Shown here piece by piece: positions 24,481 to 64,000 of a stretch of 64,000 nt of DNA. This DNA comes from Apricaphanius iberus. Its lineage: Eukaryota; Chordata; Actinopteri; Cyprinodontiformes; Aphaniidae. The position numbers were made by a program, and so were the translations under genes. How positions within the stretch are numbered: position 1 is the stretch's first letter; each line of letters opens with the position of its first letter. The notes under the pieces were generated by a model. It was not told the origin of the DNA. It saw nothing but the letters and a program-made list of their open reading frames with translations, and ran no database searches. Location: the NCBI GenBank assembly GCA_028564705.1, contig JAPXFQ010000364.1, positions 248,001 to 312,000 of the forward strand. Reading direction: 5' to 3'.

Positions 24481-27400
24481 AGCTAGACTCTTAGAGAAGC
24501 AGTAAGAATCAGAGGTGTTCACAAGTCCTTTTATTAAAATCAAAGTCAAGTCTCAAGTCTTTAGGGAACAGGTTTAAGTCAAATCCAAATCTTCGATTTA
24601 TGCAACTTACAGTAAGTTCAACTCAAATAAGACTGTAAAACTTAAGTCAGCATTTCTGGTAAGAACTAGTGTGGTCATGAAATTCTAAAAAACTTTGACA
24701 CTGATTAGTTACGATCTGTGATTAACTCAGCTCTTTTTAATCTAATAATTGCTGAGAAAAACACTCATCTTGAGATATTTTCATTTAAAGTGGCTATATC
24801 ATGCAAATTCAAGTTTTCAACCATCTGGTAATGCAATAATCTAAAAAGAAAACTCCACCAGAGTGGTTTTTGGCTTAATTCTCACATGTTTGAGTAATCC
24901 TTCTTAATTCTGCTCTCTGGGCAGCTGCCCCTCCCTCTTCTAGAAAACGTGTCCAACAAGTGACATCACTAGTTGTAAGTTGAGAGGTAGAGGTGTCTGC
25001 ACCTCCCCTGCAGGCAGAGCGGCTTACCTCTGCTAGAGTTCCAAACACATCCTCCTCCTTCTCACAGTTCATAGCTGCTTCGGTTTTTGGAAGCTTAAAA
25101 CACATTTTTTTGTTTAGAATTTTACTTTCTCTGTGAAAACGCCCATTTGGCTGCATGGATTACAGATTTTATTCTACATTCCTAAAGAACAGCAGCTGGA
25201 TCAAAGAACAAAGACGCCTGATGGACAGAAAAGTAAGTGGCTACATGCTAATGCTAATGTGGGTTAGCCATTTATCAAGCTACTTATGTGATTTTAGAAC
25301 AGCATTGTGTGGTTAATTAATTGATCTATAGCATCTCAGAATGTTCAAAAAACGGGTTCAAACAACACCCACGGCTTTTTTATATACTGGGCTGGAAAGA
25401 TTTGCTTACTGAACTCAGCTTGTTGTTTTCGGCTCTGTCTAGAGCCAGGAGATTTAGCAACTCCAACCCCATAACAAGTTGCTAGATTTGTCGCTATTTA
25501 CTTTTTTTTTTGAAAGAGAATCACTAGCGATGTCTAAAAACTTGCTGAATATAGTTAAATTGAGTAGACCGTCTGCAGCTCCTCTCCGTACCTCACCGCC
25601 CTCCCCATAACAATAGAAATTAGTCAGTTTATGAAAGGTTACATCCTTCGATCTCCACGTCAGGGTGTGGTTAACCCCTAACAACTCAAACACAAGAAGC
25701 CCAAAGCATAAAAACGGATTTCATATAAAGGCAACTAGCATATAGAAACAATACAATCCAACATTAAAAAGCAGATTATCAAGATTAAAAAACGTAGCTC
25801 GCTAAAATGGTTGTAATTCATTAATCGCAATTAACACGATAATTTGACACCACAAGTAAGAACACAATGTAAAAACAAACAATATATTGTCAATGTTATT
25901 AAAAATATGTGTTTTAACATTTTCAGTTGCGATAAAAGCAAAAAATAGTAATTTTCAAGTATTGTACCAATCACAAATCATTTTATATATTTTTTTCATA
26001 CTCAATAAAGTTTAGGCATGCTGATAACAGAGGGTTAGTCGGACGAAAATGTCCAGGTAACAAGTCAAACCTGACATTTTATTTCCCTTTTGTCAGGAAT
26101 TCAATCAAAATGAAGCAAGAAACAAACTTTACAAAAGAATAAAGTTCCCAAAGCTGCATATGAATTGTTAATGACGAAAACTATGTGAATAATGTTTCCC
26201 TTTAAATGTTTAATATTCATCCAGATGCTACTGCTCTTAAGCGAGATGAAACATGCTACAAGGCTATTTTTAATAATTCTACAAGCCCACAATCACGTAT
26301 GCACGCAAGTTCAATAACTCAAAAGTAGCTAAAGAAACTGGAGTTGACAACAGGACAGAAAGGTCATATTTCTCTTTCAACCTGCAGTGGGACTGGGAAA
26401 AAAATTCTAGTAAAATTATTTGGAAAAAAAAAAAGGTAATTCAAATCATTTTGTTTAATCCTGTTATTCAAATATTTCCAAGTCTAAAATGTACTCCCAG
26501 TTAAATGTAAAAACAAAACAGGCCAGTGATGAGTCTGTCGTTAAACTAAGTGTGAAAAAGTTGCTAGGTCTTTTGTCAATAAAAAAAAAAACACAAGACA
26601 AATTAGGATCTGTGAAATTGTGTCCCTCTTTGAAGCATTTTATTGGACATACAATTAAGATGAGCCCTTTGAAGGTAATTTTTTTTTAGTTTTAAAGAAT
26701 TACCGATGTCTTTGAGGTTTTCTGGGGGAAAAAATTAATCTAAAATGTATGAGTTATATAATAAAAGATGATTATACAAGATAATTATAAAATTCCAACT
26801 CGAAAAGAGCATTATGTAAGACTTTTTGTAAATATAATGCTCTTTTCAAATAACGCCGACCAGCATACCTTATAAATCAGCGTGTTTACCATAGCTGAAA
26901 TAGACAAATAAAGCTGTTGACTAAAATCAACTTTTATTCTGCTAACATTACTTTGCAGACCTCATTACTAGAACTTTTTATACATTTTGATTATCATGGT
27001 GTATATTTGTTTAAAATCACATTCTTACGAAGCAGCTTAGAGGTTGTAATGTGTTTTAGAAAGGGAAGGCTAAAATTAAGATAGGGCTGAATAATAAATA
27101 GATTAATTTGATTAGTCAAATTTTCTGTTAATGAATATCTATTTTTTGTTAAACCTTGTTTTTGTTTTTGCCTTTTAATCAATATACTACTTGGATTGCC
27201 ATATAAAAGAGTTATTACAACCGACCCAGGGCCTGCCATCTTGTCTTACAAGGGTACTTTACAGTTTATTGTTACATAGATTTTAAATTCAGGTCAGCTC
27301 CGGAACGAGATGATTGAAATAAAACTTTTTGAAAATATTTTTTGTCACTTGCAATTCCTTTTTAAGAAAATACAGGTAGAAAAAAATATATAATATAAAT

Positions 27401-27547
27401 CTGAAATCTTATTTGGTATAAAGAAAATTGGACATTTAATTTTTAAGCCATATCGGCAAGCCCTAAATGAAACTCAATATTTTATCACAGTATTTTGCTT
27501 TATTTTCTACAGTCACATCCCGACAAACATAAATGATGCTCTTGAAA
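24481..27547. other. Repeat-like and unannotated stretch
   Basis: About 24510-24660 has repeated AAGTCAAGTCTCAAGTC-type words. About 24770-25260 (GGCTATATCATGCAAATTC onward) resembles a fish DNA-transposon derivative, on general resemblance only. The remainder, including short frames at 24875-25156 and 25454-25693 on minus, has no recognisable coding content. Confidence 0.35.
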
Positions 27548-27555
27548 CTTAAACA

Positions 27556-27982
27556 TAGGGGCGTGCGATATGACTATTTAAGACCGTGAAGCGATCTACA
27601 CGACTGACGATCTGTCAGTTCATGTTTGCTTTCTGTTTAAGTAAAGAGGTCAAGATTAAAATTTAATATAATACATTTAAATATTTAATGATTTTGATGT
27701 ATTTTTCAATTAGGTTATTTGAAAAATACTTATACTACATATATAGTTTCATTCAGAACGTCCGGGGCATTTCTATCATCTCTGGTGTGCGATAGCCATA
27801 TAAGTATTTTAGCCTTGTGCTGGTTATACCTAATTAGAATGAATGTATTTATTTCATGTTTCTTTTATTTTAAGTGTGATTTAAGTTTTGTTGGTCATAA
27901 AAAAAAAACCGTGATAAAATCGAAATCGTGATGATATAATTTAAAAATCTTAATTTTTTTTTTGCCATATCGCCAACCCTTC
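27556..27982. mobile_element. Non-autonomous hAT-type element (427 bp), second family
   Basis: Starts TAGGGGCGTGCGATATGAC and ends GCCATATCGCCAACCCTTC; the reverse complement of the end reads AAGGGTTGGCGATATGGC. It is flanked by a perfect 8-bp duplication CTTAAACA at 27548-27555 and 27983-27990. No coding capacity. A related left part occurs at 45572. Confidence 0.75.
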
Positions 27983-28033
27983 CTTAAACATACCAACTAT
28001 CATTTGGCTACTTCATGACCACAGTAACATTAA

Positions 28034-28686
28034 AGCCTAGTTTATACTTCTCAGTCTCCATCTCAACGGATTGACGCAGCGGCAAACTCCGTGGTCGCAA
28101 GGCCTCTCTGTCCCCTACGCAAGGACGGACGGAGTAAAGCCTAAGCTTCGAACTATCCGTCTCAGTCAACAGGGAGTGTATGCCTGGGATTGGTCAGCTC
28201 AACAACGGCCAGAGATCGTTTCACCAGAACGGTGCTCTATAGTCGCTGTAATCAGTAGTCAATGCAGAGTTTGGCCACTACATGCTTTATATTGAAAGGA
28301 CAATTTTCTAATATGGTCTTTCGGCAATTTTGAGCTCAAGGTTGCTGCTGTATTTGTTAACATGTGTTTTTAGAGTTTTCTATGAGCTGCTCTTCTACTA
28401 CAAAGCTTTACAGCTTAATCAAAACTTCCTTTTTGTCATCCATTGCTCCTTGAGGGGGAAATGCATTCACAAGCTGAAGAAAGAAAACTCTAGTTAACCA
28501 GAAACAACACTGCAACGGTAGGCAGACCTACCATGAAAAGTTAGCACCCCCTGCTGTCCTGGTCAGGAATTACTTTGCAACATTGGGGGGGGGGGGGGAA
28601 TCAACAGATGTCTAAACCAAAAACGTCTCCGTCAATACGTCTGTGTCTGGGTGTAAACTTGCTGTTGGAGAGGTATAAATTAGTCT
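28034..28686. mobile_element. Non-autonomous PIF/Harbinger-like element (653 bp)
   Basis: The left end AGCCTAGTTTATACTTCTC pairs as an inverted repeat with the right end (reverse complement AGACTAATTTATACCTCTC), matching at 16 of 19 positions. It is flanked by TAA on both sides (TTAA if one base is added), consistent with the 3-bp TWA duplication of PIF/Harbinger. The interior has CGTCCGT-like words; the frame at 28071-28295 has no known motif. A poly-G run occurs at ~28585-28597. A piggyBac origin (TTAA) is the alternative, but the ends do not start with the usual CCC. Confidence 0.55.
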
Positions 28687-28883
28687 TAAGTGGTGCAACT
28701 ACACTGTTAAACCTCAAACATCTGTGTGATATTTATTGATGCTCTGATTGACCCAACAGTGATTAACAGGTTAGCAAAAGAATCAGCTGTAGGGTTTGCA
28801 ATTATTGGAGGCTATCAATCATTATTATCACAATTTGTATTATGATAATTGGGACCCCAGCTTATATGTTGCTATTAATAAAT

Positions 28884-30473
28884 AAAAATTGTTGGTACCC
28901 TTCATTAAATCAAAGAAAAATTCATTAAGGTCACAGAAATAACTTTAATCTGACAAAAGTAATAATAAATCAAAAATAAATATTATATAAATATTATATA
29001 AAATAAATGTTGACCAATGAAAGTCAGACATTGCTTTTCATCCATGCTTCAACGGAATTATTTAAAAAATAAATGCATGAAACAGGCCTGGACAAAAATT
29101 ATGGTACCCACAACTTAATATTTGGTTGCACAACCTTTTGAGGCAATCACTGCAATCAAATGATTCCTGTAACTGTCAATGAGACTTCTGCACCTCTCAG
29201 CAGGTATTTTGGCCCACTCCTCATGAGCAAACTGTTCTAGTTGTTTCCGGTTTGAAGGGCGCCTTTTCCAGACAGCACGTTTCAGCTCCTTCCAAAGATG
29301 CTCAATAGGATTGAGATCAGGGCTCATAGAAGGCCAGTGTTTTCCTCTTAGCCCTTCTTGGGTGTTTTTAGCTGTGTGTTTTGGGTCATTTTCCTGTTGT
29401 AAGACCCGTGACCTGCGACTGAGACCATGCTTTCTGACACTGGCCAGCACATTTCTCTCTAGAATCCCCTGATAGTCTTGAGATTTCATTGTACCCTGCA
29501 CAGATTCAAGACACCCTGTGTCAGATGCAGCAAATCAGCCCCAGAACATAACCGAGCCTCCCCAATGTTTCACAGTAGGGACCATGTTCTTTACTAGATA
29601 TGCTTCATTTTTCCGTCTGTGAACATAGAGCTGATGTGCCTTGGCAAAAAGTTAAATTTTTGTCTCATCTGTCCACAGGACATTCTCCCAGAAGCTTTGT
29701 GGCTCGTCAGCATGTAGTTTGGCATACTCCAGTCTGTTTTTTTAATGATTTGTCCTCTGGCTCAAACAGCGAAGGATGTTCCGATCTGACACTGATGTTC
29801 CTTGAGCATAAAGTTCAGCTTGGATCTATTTTGAAGTCTTTCTAGGCTCTTTTGTTACCATTTGGATTATCCGTCTCTTTGATCTGTCATCAATTTTCCT
29901 CCTGCAGCCACGTCCAGGGAGGTTGGCTACAGTCCCATGGATCGTACATTACTGAATGACATGTGCAGCTGTAGTCACAGAAACATCTAGCTGCTTGGAG
30001 ATGGTCTTATAGCCTTTACAGTTAACATGCTTGTCTATGATTTTCTTTCTCATCTCCTGAGACAACTCTTTCCTTTGCTTCCTCTGGTTTATATTGAGTG
30101 TGGTACACACCACGTCACCAAACAACACAGTGACTACCTGGAGTCCTATAAATAGGCCCACTGAGTGATTATAGGATTGTAGACACCTAGGATGCTGATT
30201 AGTGGACATACCTTGGATTAACATGTCCCTTTGGTCACATTATTTTCATTCTTTTCTAGGGGTACCATAATTTTTGTCCAGGCCTGTTTCATGCATTTAT
30301 TTTTTAAATAATTCTGTTGAAGCATGGATGAAAAGCAATGTCTGACTTTCATTGGTCAACACTTATATAATTTTTATTTATTATTACTTTTGTCAGAATA
30401 AAGTTATTTCTGTGACCATTATGAGTTTTTCTTTTATTTAATGAAGGGTACCAACAATTTTGTCCACGTCTGT
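28884..30473 (-). mobile_element. Tc1-like transposon with long IR/DR terminal repeats
   Basis: Terminal inverted repeats of ~220 bp are visible. The outer repeat reads AAAATTGTTGGTACCCTTC on the left and its complement on the right at ~30443-30461. Inner direct-repeat copies GGCCTGGACAAAAATTATGG lie at 29085-29104, complementary to ~30264-30283. This double-repeat IR/DR layout is characteristic of the Tc1 group that includes Sleeping-Beauty-type elements. The left outer end is degraded (the GTCCACGTCTG part is present only on the right), so the element is probably immobile. Confidence 0.8.
29115..30224 (-). pseudogene. Broken Tc1 transposase inside the IR/DR element
   Basis: The N-terminal part (30224-29949) holds a helix-turn-helix-like region, EMRKKIIDKHVNCKGYKTIS. 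The C-terminal part (29501-29115) has NDPKHTAKNTQEG (second catalytic Asp) and SPDLNPIEHLWKELKR (catalytic Glu). Between them, WGGSVMFWG is followed by an in-frame TGA at 29537-29535 where the family normally has Cys. The spacing between second Asp and Glu is ~6-7 residues shorter than the usual 34, around KHWPSMSP, which points to an in-frame deletion. Central parts are frameshifted. Non-functional. Confidence 0.75.
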
Positions 30474-31586
30474 ATACGTTTATTTAGAAATATCTGACAG
30501 CTTTTAGTCATCCTTTTATAAAGAATAAAGATGCTTTTTAAAAAGTGAGCTTTATGGTATTGAAACAAAGACAAAAAAAACTATTCTATAAGCTGCTTCG
30601 GCCCTTCACAAATCTATTACTCAAGCACCCTGTTTTGATGGGTGTGTACATAAGTTAAACTAGTATTGTAGAAAAAGAGTTCTTCACATCTGCTTTCTAA
30701 CTTGGTAGTATGGCTACTGCGTAGAGTGGCTCGGGGGGGGGAAGCATTGCTGGTTCAACTATAAGCCCTACTGTTGTTGGTTATTAAATTACAAGCACCG
30801 AAACATGCAGAGCACATGTGGAAAAAGGCTTGACAACATCTCTTGGAAAGAGCAACTTTCTCCCAGTGGACACTTCTCTTTTGACCTTCCAAGAAGATAC
30901 CGGTTTGTCTGTTTACCATTTAGTTCAAGTTGTATTATTCAACATCTTGACAGTCAGAAACTAGACTGCAGCTGTGTGTTGGTGGGGTTTTAGGCACCTT
31001 GAGAGCAGCAGCATAGAGTTGTGACAGGTAGATAACACCTGGATGAATAATTCAACTTGGCATAAGAGAGCCAGGCACTGACAAGAAAGAAAGCACAAGA
31101 CGTAAATAAATCATCAGTGATGGGACTAATAGACCAAACAAAGGGGAGGACAAAAGTGATAAAATCTCCAGCTACCTCGTGCTCTAGCTTTAATCACTCC
31201 AACAATCTCATACATGAATATTGCAGGTCTTACTAGACATACTAATGTAAGAGGATGTAACCGTGTGGTGTTTTATCAAGCAAGGAAATCTGTACTGCAG
31301 TTCATTTAGTATGCTTAAGAGAGTCACCGTAACTGGAAACAGCTAGCAGTTTAATGGACAAGTTTCACAAATCCTTCTTAACTTAATGCAGTTTTTTTAC
31401 ATTAACATTCAACAAAAACATCAAAGATTAAGAAAAAAGTAACAGCTGAAAAATAGTTTTCTTTGAAATAATTCACTTGTAACTTGTACTCTTAGATTAA
31501 TGACACAAATTGAGCCTTTAATACAATACAGAAACAATGAAGATGGAAAATGACTATACTGAAAAACAAAATTAAAAGCATCTGAC
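30474..31586. other. Probable diaph3 intron sequence, no feature seen
   Basis: Downstream (minus strand) of the last recognised formin exon. No exon encoding the expected next FH2 segment was found by eye. Confidence 0.4.
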
Positions 31587-63582
<31,996 letters not shown>

Positions 63583-64000
63583 CTAAAAAAATTTAAAAAT
63601 AAAAAAAAGGAGGGGGGGAGAAAAGTTTTTCAAAAACCAAATCAAACCACCACCTTCAAAAAGATGTACTTTATTCTATTCTTTCTTGTTCAAACCACAT
63701 AAATCTGAGTTTTCATATCTTGTGTTTGAAGAGCTGTCTTTTTAAACAGCTGAAAAGAGACACAGAGTTAGGCAAACAGAAATAGCAGCAATAGCAGCAT
63801 CAAGATTCTTTTAGGTCATGTGCATGGAAGTTGTTTTAAAATATGACCCAACTCCTGTCCTGGCAGGGCGCTTTTTGTCTCGGATAAAATACACACGCTT
63901 TGTGAGCTGACGCAAGTTGGGAGGATGTCAACCATTATAGGTGGTTTGAATCGGCTCTTACCAGTTTGACTCCTAATGAGCTGGATCTTAATTAGAGTAA
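63583..64000. other. diaph3: diaph3 intron to window edge
   Basis: No further exon recognised. The upstream exon (the LELFEKMM-type segment) is expected beyond the window. Confidence 0.5.

Overview
This is vertebrate nuclear DNA, almost certainly from a teleost fish. The evidence is an AT-rich background, short exons separated by long introns, and a dense mixture of fish-type transposable elements: Tc1/mariner, hAT, PIF/Harbinger-like, a tRNA-derived SINE, several LINE tails and a Penelope-like element. No CRISPR array, operon or other prokaryotic feature is present.

The only host gene I recognise is on the minus strand, from the right edge of the window down to about 31.6 kb. It is a Diaphanous-related formin, best matched to diaph3. 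I could place 14 consecutive coding exons with splice sites that keep one reading frame (1,690 coding bases, 563 codons plus one base). They cover the end of the GTPase-binding region, the FH3/armadillo inhibitory region, the dimerisation and coiled-coil region, the proline-rich FH1 domain and the first exon of FH2. The 5' exons lie beyond position 64000. The rest of FH2 and the 3' end were not found and are probably beyond position 1. The splice sites include one minor-spliceosome (U12) AT-AC intron and two consecutive GC-AG introns.

Layout. 1-3850: the 3' end of an L1/Tx1-like LINE followed by a GC-rich, strand-skewed, 3' UTR-like block of about 3 kb. 3850-31586: no gene recognised; the stretch holds a 1.1-kb hAT-type MITE with a perfect target duplication, a decayed Tc1 copy, a hAT transposase pseudogene, and a cluster of three DNA transposons at 27.5-30.5 kb. 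31587-63582: diaph3 exons, with introns that hold a SINE, LINE tails, Tc1 relics, a second composite MITE, a Penelope-like element arranged as a 545-bp inverted repeat with a 13-bp target duplication, and an antisense 28S rRNA fragment fused to a common fish repeat.

The most interesting items are the palindromic Penelope insertion with its GIY-YIG endonuclease and hammerhead-like motifs, the 28S-containing composite, the non-canonical intron cluster, and the GC-rich block after the LINE. Transposon family names rest on recalled family features, not on a database search.
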